Source: Candidatus Parcubacteria bacterium (lineage in GTDB: Bacteria > Patescibacteriota > Minisyncoccia > Phycocordibacterales > UBA2100). From it: a stretch of DNA of 34,923 nucleotides. Location: assembly GCA_003599175.1 (NCBI GenBank), contig QZIY01000030.1, positions 1 through 34,923 of the forward strand, given 5' to 3'. Below, in pieces: positions 25,167-34,764 of the stretch. A program made the position numbers and the translations under genes. Position 1 is the first letter of the stretch. Each line of letters starts with the position of its first letter. The notes beneath the pieces were generated by a model, which was given only the letters and a program-made list of their open reading frames with translations, ran no database searches and had not been told where the DNA came from.

Positions 25167-25206
25167 TTTACTACGTACTACGTTCTACTAACTACGAACT
25201 AATGTT

Positions 25207-26841
25207 ATGGCCAAACAAGTAATTTTTGACGAACAGGTGAGAGCGACACTCAAGCGTGGTGTCGACATCGTTGCCAATGCGGTGAAGGTGACGCTCGGTC
25301 CCAAGGGCCGCAACGTCGCGCTCGCCAAGAGCTGGGGATCCCCGACGATCACCAACGACGGCGTCTCGATCGCGAAGGAAATTTCGCTCGAGGATAAATT
25401 CGAAGACATGGGCGCGGCGATCGTAAAGGAAGTCGCATCGAAGACCAATGACAAGGCAGGCGACGGTACCACGACCGCAGTCGTGCTCACGCAGGCGATC
25501 ATCCACGAAGGTCTTAAGCGCACGGCACTTGGCGCCAACGCAATGATGGTCCGCCGCGGTATCGAAGCCGCCGCGTCAGACGCGGTTGTAGAGCTCAAAA
25601 AGCTTTCCCGCGAAGTGAAAGGCAAGACCGATATTCGCCAAGTTGCAACGATTTCTGCCGAGAGCGAAGAACTCGGCAATACGATCGCTGAAGTGGTTGA
25701 AAAGGTGGGCAAAGACGGCGTCGTCACGGTGGAAGAAGCGCAGACGACCGAAATCGGCTACGAATATGTCGAAGGCATGGAATTCGATCGCGGCTACGTG
25801 TCGGCATACATGATCACCAACGCCGACCGCATGGAGGCGGAGGCGAAAGAGGCATCGATTCTCGTCACGGACAAAAAGATCTCGACGGTAAAGGAAATTT
25901 TGCCGCTCCTCGAAAAATTGGCGCAGGGAGGCAAGCGCGACCTCGTCATCATCGCCGATGATGTCGATGGCGAAGCGCTCGCGACTTTCGTACTCAATAA
26001 ATTGAAGGGCGTCTTCAACGTACTCGCGGTCAAGGCTCCGGGCTACGGCGATCGCAAGAAGGAAATGCTTGCGGATATCGCGACGACAGTGGGTGCACAG
26101 GTAATTACTGAAGACCTTGGTCTCAAGCTTGAAAACACCGAGCCGAATATGCTCGGCCGCGCAACGCGTGTCGTGGCGACCAAGGACTCGACGGTCATCG
26201 TCGGCGGCAAAGGCAAGAAAGGCGAGATCGAAGCGCGCGTGAGCCAGATCCGCATGCAGCTCGAGCAGACTGATTCGAAATTCGACAAAGAAAAATTGGA
26301 AGAGCGCATCGCGAAACTCACGGGCGGCGTCGCGGTCATCCGCGTTGGTGCCGCGACAGAAACCGAAATGAAGTACCTCAAGGACAAGATCGAGGACGCG
26401 GTCAACGCGACGAAGGCAGCGATCGCCGAAGGTATCGTACCGGGCGGCGGCGCTTCGCTCGCAAAGGTATCGGCGAAGCTCCTCACCAAAGTCGAAAACA
26501 TGAAAGCGGACGATGAATACCAGGTGGGCTACCGAATCTTAGCGATGGCGCTCCAGGCACCGCTTCTCCAGATCGTGAAGAACACCGGCCGAGAAGATGG
26601 CGCCGTGATTCTCAAAGAGACCTCGAAGGGAGGTGCGACAGGCTTCAATGCCGCCACGGAGGAAATGGTGGATATGTTTGAAGCGGGCATCATCGATCCA
26701 GTGAAGGTCACGCGCTCTGGCGTGCAACACGCAGCTTCTGCCGCAGCGGTTTTGCTTACCACCGAAGCAGCGATTGCCGATATTCCGGAAGATAAGAAAG
26801 CAGCTTCAGGTATGCCAGGCGGCATGGCCGGGATGGACTAA
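25207..26841 (+). CDS. groEL: chaperonin GroEL
   Basis: VKVTLGPKGRNVAL, AGDGTTTAVVLTQAI, ISAESEELGNTIAE, C-terminal GGMAGMD. Confidence 0.98.
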   Translation: MAKQVIFDEQVRATLKRGVDIVANAVKVTLGPKGRNVALAKSWGSPTITNDGVSIAKEISLEDKFEDMGAAIVKEVASKTNDKAGDGTTTAVVLTQAIIHEGLKRTALGANAMMVRRGIEAAASDAVVELKKLSREVKGKTDIRQVATISAESEELGNTIAEVVEKVGKDGVVTVEEAQTTEIGYEYVEGMEFDRGYVSAYMITNADRMEAEAKEASILVTDKKISTVKEILPLLEKLAQGGKRDLVIIADDVDGEALATFVLNKLKGVFNVLAVKAPGYGDRKKEMLADIATTVGAQVITEDLGLKLENTEPNMLGRATRVVATKDSTVIVGGKGKKGEIEARVSQIRMQLEQTDSKFDKEKLEERIAKLTGGVAVIRVGAATETEMKYLKDKIEDAVNATKAAIAEGIVPGGGASLAKVSAKLLTKVENMKADDEYQVGYRILAMALQAPLLQIVKNTGREDGAVILKETSKGGATGFNAATEEMVDMFEAGIIDPVKVTRSGVQHAASAAAVLLTTEAAIADIPEDKKAASGMPGGMAGMD

Positions 26842-26863
26842 ACGAGAAGAAAATCATTTCGCG

Positions 26864-26886
26864 AAACCCGCCTTGATGGCGGGTTT
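26864..26886 (+). terminator. intrinsic terminator after groEL
   Basis: aaacccgcc/ggcgggttt stem. Confidence 0.75.
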
Positions 26887-26910
26887 TGCGTGTAGTGGTA
26901 TACTGCGTTC

Positions 26911-27468
26911 ATGATTACTTGGATTCTTTTGGCAGTCGTTGCAGCAGTCGTTATCTGGCTCATTTATACGTACAACCGCTTCGTCACGCTTACGAATCGC
27001 ACCGAAGAAGCGTGGAGCGACATCGACGTACAGATGAAGCGTCGCTACGATCTCATTCCGAATCTCGTGGAGACGGTCAAGGGCTACGCCACGCACGAAG
27101 CGGGGACACTCCAGAAAGTGACAGAAGCGCGCACCAAGGCGATGGGCGCGCAGACTGTCGCTGAGCACGCGGAAGCAGAAAATATGCTTACCGGCGCCCT
27201 CAAATCGCTCTTTGCGGTCTCGGAGGCGTACCCTGATCTCAAAGCGAATAGTAATTTCGTTGAACTTCAGCGCGAGCTCTCCGATACCGAAAACAAGATC
27301 CAAGCCGCCCGCCGCTTCTACAATAGCGTCGTGCAGGAACTCCAAAATGCGCTCGAAATGTTCCCATCGAATTTCGTCGGCAATATGTTTGGCTTCAAGA
27401 CGCGCGAGTTTTTCCACTTGGAAGAAGGAGAAGCTGCTGCTCGTCAGCCGGTGAAAGTTCAGTTTTAG
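26911..27468 (+). CDS. lemA: LemA family protein
   Basis: N-terminal TM, YNRFVTLTNRTEEAWSDIDVQMKRRYDLIPNLVETVKGYA, and SNFVELQRELSDTENKIQAARRFYN. Confidence 0.95.
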   Translation: MITWILLAVVAAVVIWLIYTYNRFVTLTNRTEEAWSDIDVQMKRRYDLIPNLVETVKGYATHEAGTLQKVTEARTKAMGAQTVAEHAEAENMLTGALKSLFAVSEAYPDLKANSNFVELQRELSDTENKIQAARRFYNSVVQELQNALEMFPSNFVGNMFGFKTREFFHLEEGEAAARQPVKVQF

Positions 27469-27469
27469 T

Positions 27470-27736
27470 ATGAAGAAAATGGGGTGGACCGCATTAGTTT
27501 TTATACTAATGTCCGTTGTACTCTGGTTCACGGGTGCCGTAATCTCCCATATTGCATCGTGTCAGTATGATGACCTCCTGAACGTGTGGCAGTGCAAGCA
27601 ATCGTGGGCTCTTCCGTATATGCAAAACTTGGACCCGATAATCATCCTGTTTGCGTACCCCGTATTCTTCATTGGCGTATTGCTAGCATTGATTGTCGGT
27701 CTCATATCGCTGTTTAGGTCAATTTTAAGGAAATAA
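27470..27736 (+). CDS. small two-TM membrane protein between lemA and htpX
   Basis: 88-aa ORF with two hydrophobic segments, starting 2 nt after the lemA stop. Confidence 0.7.
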   Translation: MKKMGWTALVFILMSVVLWFTGAVISHIASCQYDDLLNVWQCKQSWALPYMQNLDPIIILFAYPVFFIGVLLALIVGLISLFRSILRK

Positions 27737-27740
27737 AAAT

Positions 27741-28643
27741 ATGGCAAGCTTGTACACACAGCAGAGTCGCAACGTAACAAAAACATGGCTCCTCATGACC
27801 GCATTTCTCATCATTGTGATGGGTATCGGTTGGGGCGCTTCGTACTACTTTGGTAACTCCTACATTCTCTATGGCGCCGTTGCGTTTGCCCTTGTTATGA
27901 ACATCTGGGCGTACTGGTTTTCAGACAAAGTAGCTATCGCCTCCGCCGGTGCAAAACCTGCCGATGAAAAAGAGTACGTTGAGCTCCACCGCATTATCGA
28001 AAATCTCGCCATCACTGCTGGGCTTCCGAAGCCGCGCGTCTATATCATCAATGATCCTGCGCCGAATGCATTTGCGGCTGGGCGCAACGAAAAGCACGCG
28101 GTCATCGCAGTGACGACCGGACTTCTCGGCATGATGGAGCGGCACGAGCTTGAAGGCGTCTTGGCGCATGAACTCTCACACATCGGCAATAGAGATATTT
28201 TGGTGATGACGGTTGCAGTCGTCCTCGTCGGATTTATTTCGGTCTTGGCAGATATGGCGATGCACGTGAGCTTTTTTGGCGGTGGGGGGGATCGTGACAA
28301 TAAAAATCCATTTGCACTCATCGCCGTCATCGTTGCGATGATCTTTGCACCGATCGCGGCGCAGCTCATCCAGCTCGCGATCTCGCGTCGCCGCGAATTC
28401 TTGGCCGACGCATCCGGCGCGCTTCTCACCCGCTACCCCGACGGCCTCGCAAGCGCACTCGCGAAGATCGGCTCATACACTGCACCGATGCAGCGTGCCT
28501 CCACTTCCACAGCACATCTCTTCATCTCGAATCCGTTTGGCGCAGCAGGCAGGAAAAGTGCCGGACAGTGGCTCCAAAAACTTTTCAGCACCCACCCGCC
28601 TGTACAGGAGCGCATCTCCGCGCTCCACGGCATGAGGGTATAG
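27741..28643 (+). CDS. htpX: zinc metalloprotease HtpX
   Basis: APNAFAAGRNEKHAVIAVTTGLL, HELEGVLAHELSHIGNRD (HExxH), STHPPVQERISALHGM. Confidence 0.95.
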   Translation: MASLYTQQSRNVTKTWLLMTAFLIIVMGIGWGASYYFGNSYILYGAVAFALVMNIWAYWFSDKVAIASAGAKPADEKEYVELHRIIENLAITAGLPKPRVYIINDPAPNAFAAGRNEKHAVIAVTTGLLGMMERHELEGVLAHELSHIGNRDILVMTVAVVLVGFISVLADMAMHVSFFGGGGDRDNKNPFALIAVIVAMIFAPIAAQLIQLAISRRREFLADASGALLTRYPDGLASALAKIGSYTAPMQRASTSTAHLFISNPFGAAGRKSAGQWLQKLFSTHPPVQERISALHGMRV

Positions 28644-28739
28644 TTAGTTCATCCGTTCTACCTCCAATTTTCATTACAAATGAAGTGTCGATCACTGCAG
28701 GATCGGCAACTTCTCGCAACGCTTCTATTGGGGGAAACC

Positions 28740-28910
28740 ATGGACAGGGCTCCAGGCCTCAGAAAAAAAGGTCAGCCGCGACCGGATATGGCGGATGAAG
28801 AAGCAGGAAATAAGAAAAGGGGATACGACGGCGCGGCACTTTCAGAGGACGAGATTCAAGACCTTGTCGCAGAACTTGAACGCCGCGGTTTTGGCATAGT
28901 CGAACGTTAG
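28740..28910 (+). CDS. small hypothetical protein
   Basis: gggggaaacc then ATG; MDRAPGLRKKGQPRPDMADEEAGNKKRGYDGAALSEDEIQDLVAELERRGFGIVER. Confidence 0.55.
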   Translation: MDRAPGLRKKGQPRPDMADEEAGNKKRGYDGAALSEDEIQDLVAELERRGFGIVER

Positions 28911-28945
28911 CGTTGCAAGTACAAATGAACTTTTTGTTCTCCCTC

Positions 28946-28966
28946 GGTCGGGCCTCGCGCCCGACC
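28946..28966 (+). terminator. intrinsic terminator
   Basis: ggtcgggc-ctcgc-gcccgacc followed by attt. Confidence 0.7.
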
Positions 28967-29011
28967 ATTTCTTGCCAACTTCTATTTAGCAGAATAAAAA
29001 ATGATATCCAG

Positions 29012-29027
29012 TAGGTCGATATATCGC
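29012..29027 (+). promoter_or_regulatory. repeated box copy 1 (candidate operator)
   Basis: taggtcgatatatcgc, identical to 29474-29489. Confidence 0.5.
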
Positions 29028-29057
29028 CCTATTTTTGTTATTAATCAAGCTGGAAAT

Positions 29058-29471
29058 TCAGCGCGGCTTGCGACCTGTTTTTATTGCTCTTAGGCGTTTA
29101 TTCGAGCCCGTCCCCAATCCAGGTAATCCCGCTGACATGAAAAGCTCGAGATAGTCCGCGAAAGAGAGATTTCTATTGAAAATTCTGCAGAGTGGATCAA
29201 AGTGACCCGACTCGAGTCTCTTATGGAGACGCTTTATCGTTGAGCCGCTCACATTCAGCGTCTTTTCAATCGCATAGTACGACTCATTGCGATTGAGCAT
29301 CGAAATAATCGCTAAACGTTTTGCCAGCATGAGTCGTTCAACCGGAGTGAGTATCGCATAGATACGCGCTTTGCCGCGTGCTTGGCTTGTGGAGAGGAGT
29401 GAGCGCATGAAAGCGTCAACAATCTTTCGTTCGACTTCGGGCGCTATCTTTTGTTTCGATACATGCGTCAT
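29058..29471 (-). CDS. TrpR/YerC-YecD-like helix-turn-helix regulator
   Basis: LTPVERLMLAKRLAIISMLNRNESYYAIEKTLNVSGSTIKRLHKRLESG resembles the Trp-repressor-superfamily HTH. Confidence 0.75.
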   Translation of the reverse strand: MTHVSKQKIAPEVERKIVDAFMRSLLSTSQARGKARIYAILTPVERLMLAKRLAIISMLNRNESYYAIEKTLNVSGSTIKRLHKRLESGHFDPLCRIFNRNLSFADYLELFMSAGLPGLGTGSNKRLRAIKTGRKPR

Positions 29472-29473
29472 AA

Positions 29474-29489
29474 TAGGTCGATATATCGC
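29474..29489 (+). promoter_or_regulatory. repeated box copy 2, immediately upstream of the TrpR-like gene start
   Basis: taggtcgatatatcgc with inner palindrome cgatatatcg, 2 nt from the ATG at 29471. Confidence 0.55.
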
Positions 29490-29548
29490 TCTATAGTGTA
29501 GCATGTCAATTGAGATCAAATGGAAATTCGATATACTACACGCTGCAC

Positions 29549-29636
29549 GGAGGCGTCGGATAGTGGTTTATTCCACCGCCTTGGAAAGGCGGCATGTCGC
29601 AAGGCATCGAGAGTTCGAATCTCTCCGCCTCCGCCA
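29549..29636 (+). tRNA. tRNA-Ser(GGA), encoded CCA
   Basis: Acceptor GGAGGCG/CGCCTCC, anticodon arm ccgcc-TTGGAAA-ggcgg (anticodon GGA), long variable arm, T-arm gagaGTTCGAATCtctc, 3' GCCA. Confidence 0.95.
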
Positions 29637-29712
29637 TTGACCGTTTGCACGCCGCCACGTACGCTCTCAGTGGCCTGATCTTTTGCGTCAGGCATCTCTC
29701 TGGAGCATTCAG

Positions 29713-30201
29713 ATGACACACCAAGTTGTGGAATTCGCTCGTCGGGCTATCCGGCCCGATGAAATGGTCACGATTTACGAAGGCGATGCAGTGAAAGTCG
29801 AATATGCCGAGGATCGAAGGGTTGCCGACGGTCAATTCGGCGGTCCGTCGCTCGTCATTTCGGAAAAAGTCTTTGATGCCGACTTGGGCGATGGGTCCTG
29901 TCGCTGGGTACAACGTTTCCGGGTCGATCTCTTCGGCGCATCCGGGTTCGACGATCATTTTCACGTCGATCCTGTACTGGATCCGAAGACGCCGGACGAC
30001 TTCCCGTTCTTCGCGGAAGGCAGGCAGGCCTTCGGTGATATGGTCTCGTACCTCACGATGCCGCGCTTCCTTGCCAGGCATCTCGCGCAGAAGGGCCATG
30101 TCGACTTCGCCAGAAAAATCCTGGTGCATCGAGAAGGTCTGGCGCGAGCGGCCGAACGTATCCATCGCATCCACGCGGGGAATCCTGGGTCGCATTATTA
30201 G
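29713..30201 (+). CDS. hypothetical protein
   Basis: ctggag upstream of ATG; MTHQVVEFARRAIRPDEMVTIYEGDAVKVEYAEDRRVADGQFGGPSLVISEKVFDADLGDG..., followed by a terminator. Confidence 0.65.
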   Translation: MTHQVVEFARRAIRPDEMVTIYEGDAVKVEYAEDRRVADGQFGGPSLVISEKVFDADLGDGSCRWVQRFRVDLFGASGFDDHFHVDPVLDPKTPDDFPFFAEGRQAFGDMVSYLTMPRFLARHLAQKGHVDFARKILVHREGLARAAERIHRIHAGNPGSHY

Positions 30202-30211
30202 CGCTCCAGGG

Positions 30212-30246
30212 AGCACCACTGAACTCTGGGTTCAGTGGTGCTTTTC
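30212..30246 (+). terminator. intrinsic terminator
   Basis: agcaccactgaa-ctctggg-ttcagtggtgct followed by ttttc. Confidence 0.85.
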
Positions 30247-30263
30247 TATATATAATTGTGTGT

Positions 30264-30659
30264 ATGTCCATCTGGCCTGTCATCCTCGCTGCGATCAGCT
30301 CGGTTTTGATCGGCGCTCTGTGGTACCATCCACGTCTTTTCGGCACCATGTGGATGCAAGAGACGGGCGTGACGCCGGAGCGAGCGGAGCGTGGCGCGCG
30401 CTATAAGCACGTGCATTTTCTTCTCGGCTTCCTTGCCGCGTGCATCACTGCGTATGTATTACGTGAACTTATGATGCACGTTGGTATTAAGACGATGACT
30501 CAGGCGATTGGATTTGCGATCGTGGTATGGATCGGTCTTATGGCGCCGGTTTCCGCGAGCGCGTTTTTATGGGAACATCGCTCATTCGGTTTTTATATGG
30601 TCAACATATCCTACTGGCTCTTGGTGAGCGTCGTCATGTGCACCATTCTTGCCGTATAA
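30264..30659 (+). CDS. DUF1761-like four-helix membrane protein
   Basis: SIWPVILAAISSVLIGALWYHPRLFGTMWMQETGVTPE, typical DUF1761 N-terminus. Confidence 0.8.
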   Translation: MSIWPVILAAISSVLIGALWYHPRLFGTMWMQETGVTPERAERGARYKHVHFLLGFLAACITAYVLRELMMHVGIKTMTQAIGFAIVVWIGLMAPVSASAFLWEHRSFGFYMVNISYWLLVSVVMCTILAV

Positions 30660-30671
30660 TAGATACAACCT

Positions 30672-31145
30672 ATGGGAGGAAAGCAAGTACTTTGGTTTGC
30701 CGTATTCGCCGTTCTCTTCGGCGTCGTTGCCGGCTACCAGCTGCTACATTACAACGATCTCGATACGAGCTTGGCCGCTGCACCGCCATCGCAGCATGTG
30801 GAAATCGGCGGGCAGCAGCTCGATGTGTACGTGGCCGATACACCGGCCAAGCAAGAGCTTGGCTTGAGCGGACGCGAAGGATTGGGATTCAACGAAGGGA
30901 TGCTCTTCGTATTCGAGAAAGACGACGAATACGCCTTTTGGATGAAAGATATGAAATTTGCGATCGACATCATATGGATCGACGCGAGTGGAAAGGTGGT
31001 ACACATCGAGCCCAATCTCACGCCCGATACCTACCCGCACACCTACCGCCCCGATGTTCCTGCGCGATTCGTTCTGGAGGTCAATGCAGGATTTGTAGAG
31101 CGCAATAATGTGCAGGTGGGATCGATGATGTACGTCGGTCAATAA
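30672..31145 (+). CDS. DUF192 family protein
   Basis: VYVADTPAKQELGLSGREGLGFNEGMLFVFEKDDEYAFWMKDMKFAIDIIWIDASGKVVHI. Confidence 0.92.
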   Translation: MGGKQVLWFAVFAVLFGVVAGYQLLHYNDLDTSLAAAPPSQHVEIGGQQLDVYVADTPAKQELGLSGREGLGFNEGMLFVFEKDDEYAFWMKDMKFAIDIIWIDASGKVVHIEPNLTPDTYPHTYRPDVPARFVLEVNAGFVERNNVQVGSMMYVGQ

Positions 31146-31298
31146 CAGAACACATCTTTGTGTTGCGTAATCAAAAATGTTCACGCTAAAAACGTTGTAT
31201 TTCTGCGCTGGGTGTTAGTTATCCACTTTTTCCTCACGAAAATTTGCAGCCTGCGGGAGTACAATGACTATCCCAATTAGAAGCTAAATACGTTGCGC

Positions 31299-34200
31299 AT
31301 GACGAAACAAACAGCCACAAAGCGCTCAGAAAGAGCGTCGGTGAAAGAGACCCCCATAGAAGCGGCTCCGGTTGCAAAAGCTCTTTCGGGAGCAGGTCGC
31401 GTCTATCAGAAATATCTCCCCAATATCCAAAAACGCGATGGCCGCATCGTGCCATTTGAGTTCGACAAGATTGCCGAAGTGATTCACAAGGCCATGCTTG
31501 CTTCAAATGAAGGTTCAGCAGATGAAGCGGAAATCGTGGCGCACAAAGTGGCGGCGGAGATGATGCGCATCGCCAAAACGTACAAAAATTTCCTCCCAAC
31601 CGTCGAAGGGTGCCAGGATGAGGTCGAGCGTCAGCTCATGCTTTCCGACTATGTCTCGACCTCCAAGGCATATATCCTCTATCGCGCCAAGCGCGCTGAG
31701 CTGCGCAAAGAGCAGGGCAGCGTACCGGAGCATGTCCGCAGACTTACGGAGGAGTCAAAACAGTATTTCCAAGGAAATCCTTTGGGCGAATTCGTCTACT
31801 TGCGCACGTATGCTCGCTGGATCGAAAGCGAACAGCGTCGCGAGACGTGGGTGGAGACTGTCGATCGCTACGTCGACTTTATGAAGGAAAATCTTGGTAC
31901 CAAGCTCTCCGGAAAAGAGTATGCCGAGATCCGGGAAGCGATTTTGAAACAGGAAGTCATGCCCTCGATGCGCGCCATGCAGTTTTCCGGTGCTCCAGCG
32001 AGGAAGTGCAACACGTGTTTCTACAACTGCTCATTCACCGCACCCGTGAAGCTCGAAGATTTTGCGGAGATCATGTACCTCTCGATGCAGGGGACAGGTG
32101 TCGGCTTTGCGGTGGAGAGTCAAAATATCGAACAGCTTCCGCAAATTCAAAAGCAGACAGGTCAGAAATTGTCGACGCACGTTGTGCGGGATTCGAAGGA
32201 GGGTTGGTGCGACGCGCTCACACTTGGTCTCAAGACATGGTACGCGGGCAAGGACATCGATTTCGATCTCTCGCTCGTGCGCCCTGCGGGCAGCCGTCTC
32301 AAGACCATGGGGGGCAAGTCATCTGGCCCAGAGCCACTCCGCAATTTGCTCACCTTTGCGCGCGATCGCATTTTGCGTCGTCAGGGCCGTCGTCTTCGCA
32401 CTATCGATGCGCACGACATCATCTGCAAAATCGGGGAATGTGTCGTTGCCGGTGGTGTACGCCGCAGCGCCATGATCTCGCTCTCGGATCTCGACGATCT
32501 CGAGCTTCGCGATGCGAAGAAGGGGCAATTTTATCTCACCGATCCGCATCGGGCGATGGCCAACAACTCCGCAGTATACGAGACGAAGCCGACCAACGCC
32601 GAACTCATGGATGAATGGGTCGCACTCATGAAATCCGGTTCGGGCGAGCGCGGTATTTTCAATCGCGGCGCACTCGAGAAGACGATGCCTAAGCGCCGCT
32701 TCAAATTCCTCGAGAAGAAAAACGGTACGATGAAAGGGTACATCGGCCAGGTAGGTACCAATCCGTGCGTGCCGGCAGACACGTGGGTTCAGACCACTGA
32801 AGGCGCTCGCCGTGCGGGTGATCTCGTCGGCAAGCAGTTTGATGCGCTTGTGAACGGTAAAGCATACCGCTCTGAGGGCTTTTTCAAGACTGGTGAAAAA
32901 AAAGTTTTCGAGGTGATGACCGATCGCGGATTTCGATTTCGGGCGACGGACAATCACCAGGTACTCACCGTTTCCTATCAGTCCCGCAAAGTGCAGAAGA
33001 AGGAATGGAAAGAGGTCAAGGACCTGCAGGAGGGCGATACCATCGTTCTCCATGACCATGCGGAAGCGAAGTGGACAGGCCACGGAACTGCACAAGAGGG
33101 CTGGCTCCTTGGCTCACTTCTTGGTGACGGCAACATAGAAAGCAATCAAAAAGCCAATCTCGATTACTGGGGCGTCGATCGCGAGCGTGTGCTGACGCAT
33201 GCTCGGGAACTGGTGCACGCGACCGTGGGCGGCAGAAGCGATCTGACAGGGCACGTGTCGAAAACCGGCTATGCACGCATCGGATCAATGAAGCTCGGCG
33301 CGCTCGCGGCTCAGTACAATATGACCACGCAAAGCAAATTGCCGCAGGATCGCATCGAAGAGGCATCATCGGATTTTTATGAGGGCTTTTTACGCGGTTG
33401 GTTTGACGCCGATGGATCAATTCAGGGTTCACAGCGCAAGGGTGTTTCGGTGCGGCTCGCTTCTTCCTCGTTTTCCGCTCTTGAGACGGCGCAACGCATG
33501 CTCGCCCGGCTTGGCATCATCAGCACGATCTATGAGAACAGACGCGAAGAGAGCATGCGGATGCTTCCCGATGGCAAGGGCGGCTCCAAAGCATACCTCT
33601 GCGCAGCCGACCACGAGCTGATCATTTCCGGTTCCAATGTCGAGCGGTTTGCAAAGCGCATCGGCTTCGTCGAACCACTCAAACAAGCGCGCCTCATGAA
33701 AACACTCCGCTCTTACAAGCGCGCCTTCAATCGCGAACGCTTTAGCGCACGCATAGTGTCCATTGGCGCACAGGGATTCGAAGCGGTTTATGATTGTCAG
33801 GTGGCCGTTGTGCACGCATTCGACGGCAATGGCGCGTATCTCCATAATTGTGGTGAAATCATTTTGCAGTCGAAGCAATTCTGCAATCTCTCCGAAGTGA
33901 TCGCACGCCCGCACGATGATGAGAAATCGCTCTTGCGCAAAGCGAGACTCGCCACCATCCTTGGTACCTATCAGTCGACGCTCACCAAATTCAACTACAT
34001 CTCGGAAGACTGGAAGAAAAATTGCGAGGATGAGCGCCTCCTTGGTGTTTCGATCACTGGTCAGTGGGATTGTCCGGCGGTACGCAACGGCGCTGTGATG
34101 CGCAAAATGAAAGAAGTGACGATCAAGACCAATCAGGAGTATGCAAAGCGCTTTGGCGTCAATCCGTCCAATTCGATCACGTGTGTGAAGCCCTCGGGCA

Positions 34201-34763
34201 CCGTTTCGCAGACCTTCGACTGCTCCTCGGGCCTCCATCCGCGTCACGCGCAGCACTACATCCGCCGCATCCGCATCACTGCGACAGACTCGCTCTTCAA
34301 GATGATGCGCGATCAGGGTGTACCGCATCATCCGGAAGTCGGACAGGTAGCGGGCGAGGCGAATACCTATGTATTGGAATTCCCAGTGCAGGCGCCGAAG
34401 GGATCGGTATTCAAAAACGATCTCTCTGCCATCGAACAGCTCGAATACTGGAAGCTCGTGAAGCTCAATTGGACCGAACATAATCCATCGGCGACGGTTT
34501 CGGTCGGCGAAGAGGAGTGGGTGGCGGTGGTCGCCTGGCTCTACGAAAACTGGGATATCATCGGCGGCCTCTCCTTCCTCCCGCGCGACAATCACGTCTA
34601 CAGGCTTGCACCGTATGAGCCGATCGATAAGGCCACGTACGATCGTATGAGTGAGAATTTCCCGCAAGTGGACTACTCGAAACTCTACACCTACGAGAAA
34701 ACCGACGAGACCGAACAGGCCAAGGAATTGGCTTGCGCCGGAGGGACGTGCGAAATCATTTAG
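31299..34763 (+). CDS. nrdJ: adenosylcobalamin-dependent (class II) ribonucleotide reductase, intein-containing
   Basis: N-terminal ATP-cone, CNTCFYNCSF, MQGTGVGFAVES, NP^CGEI split by an intein, KPSGTVSQTFDCSSGLHPRH; TTG at 31293 is an alternative start. Confidence 0.95.
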   Translation: MTKQTATKRSERASVKETPIEAAPVAKALSGAGRVYQKYLPNIQKRDGRIVPFEFDKIAEVIHKAMLASNEGSADEAEIVAHKVAAEMMRIAKTYKNFLPTVEGCQDEVERQLMLSDYVSTSKAYILYRAKRAELRKEQGSVPEHVRRLTEESKQYFQGNPLGEFVYLRTYARWIESEQRRETWVETVDRYVDFMKENLGTKLSGKEYAEIREAILKQEVMPSMRAMQFSGAPARKCNTCFYNCSFTAPVKLEDFAEIMYLSMQGTGVGFAVESQNIEQLPQIQKQTGQKLSTHVVRDSKEGWCDALTLGLKTWYAGKDIDFDLSLVRPAGSRLKTMGGKSSGPEPLRNLLTFARDRILRRQGRRLRTIDAHDIICKIGECVVAGGVRRSAMISLSDLDDLELRDAKKGQFYLTDPHRAMANNSAVYETKPTNAELMDEWVALMKSGSGERGIFNRGALEKTMPKRRFKFLEKKNGTMKGYIGQVGTNPCVPADTWVQTTEGARRAGDLVGKQFDALVNGKAYRSEGFFKTGEKKVFEVMTDRGFRFRATDNHQVLTVSYQSRKVQKKEWKEVKDLQEGDTIVLHDHAEAKWTGHGTAQEGWLLGSLLGDGNIESNQKANLDYWGVDRERVLTHARELVHATVGGRSDLTGHVSKTGYARIGSMKLGALAAQYNMTTQSKLPQDRIEEASSDFYEGFLRGWFDADGSIQGSQRKGVSVRLASSSFSALETAQRMLARLGIISTIYENRREESMRMLPDGKGGSKAYLCAADHELIISGSNVERFAKRIGFVEPLKQARLMKTLRSYKRAFNRERFSARIVSIGAQGFEAVYDCQVAVVHAFDGNGAYLHNCGEIILQSKQFCNLSEVIARPHDDEKSLLRKARLATILGTYQSTLTKFNYISEDWKKNCEDERLLGVSITGQWDCPAVRNGAVMRKMKEVTIKTNQEYAKRFGVNPSNSITCVKPSGTVSQTFDCSSGLHPRHAQHYIRRIRITATDSLFKMMRDQGVPHHPEVGQVAGEANTYVLEFPVQAPKGSVFKNDLSAIEQLEYWKLVKLNWTEHNPSATVSVGEEEWVAVVAWLYENWDIIGGLSFLPRDNHVYRLAPYEPIDKATYDRMSENFPQVDYSKLYTYEKTDETEQAKELACAGGTCEII
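32766..33848 (+). mobile_element. intein with LAGLIDADG homing endonuclease inside NrdJ
   Basis: Starts C-V-P-A-D-T-W-V at GTNP^C and ends A-Y-L-H-N before C-G-E-I; TDNHQVLT block B, LLGSLLGDGNIE and LRGWFDADGSIQ endonuclease motifs; 361 aa. Confidence 0.93.
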
Positions 34764-34764
34764 A

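Noticed and set aside
29536-30219. 227-aa minus-strand ORF overlapping the tRNA and 29713-30201
   Set aside because: Overlaps tRNA-Ser; the + strand ORF has an SD and a matching terminator.
31149-31164. aacacatctttgtgtt dyad upstream of nrdJ as a possible NrdR box
   Set aside because: Centre does not match the NrdR consensus as I know it, boxes normally come in pairs, and it may simply terminate the DUF192 gene.
33429-34667. 412-aa ORF antisense to nrdJ
   Set aside because: Antisense shadow ORF; nrdJ has full motif support on the + strand.
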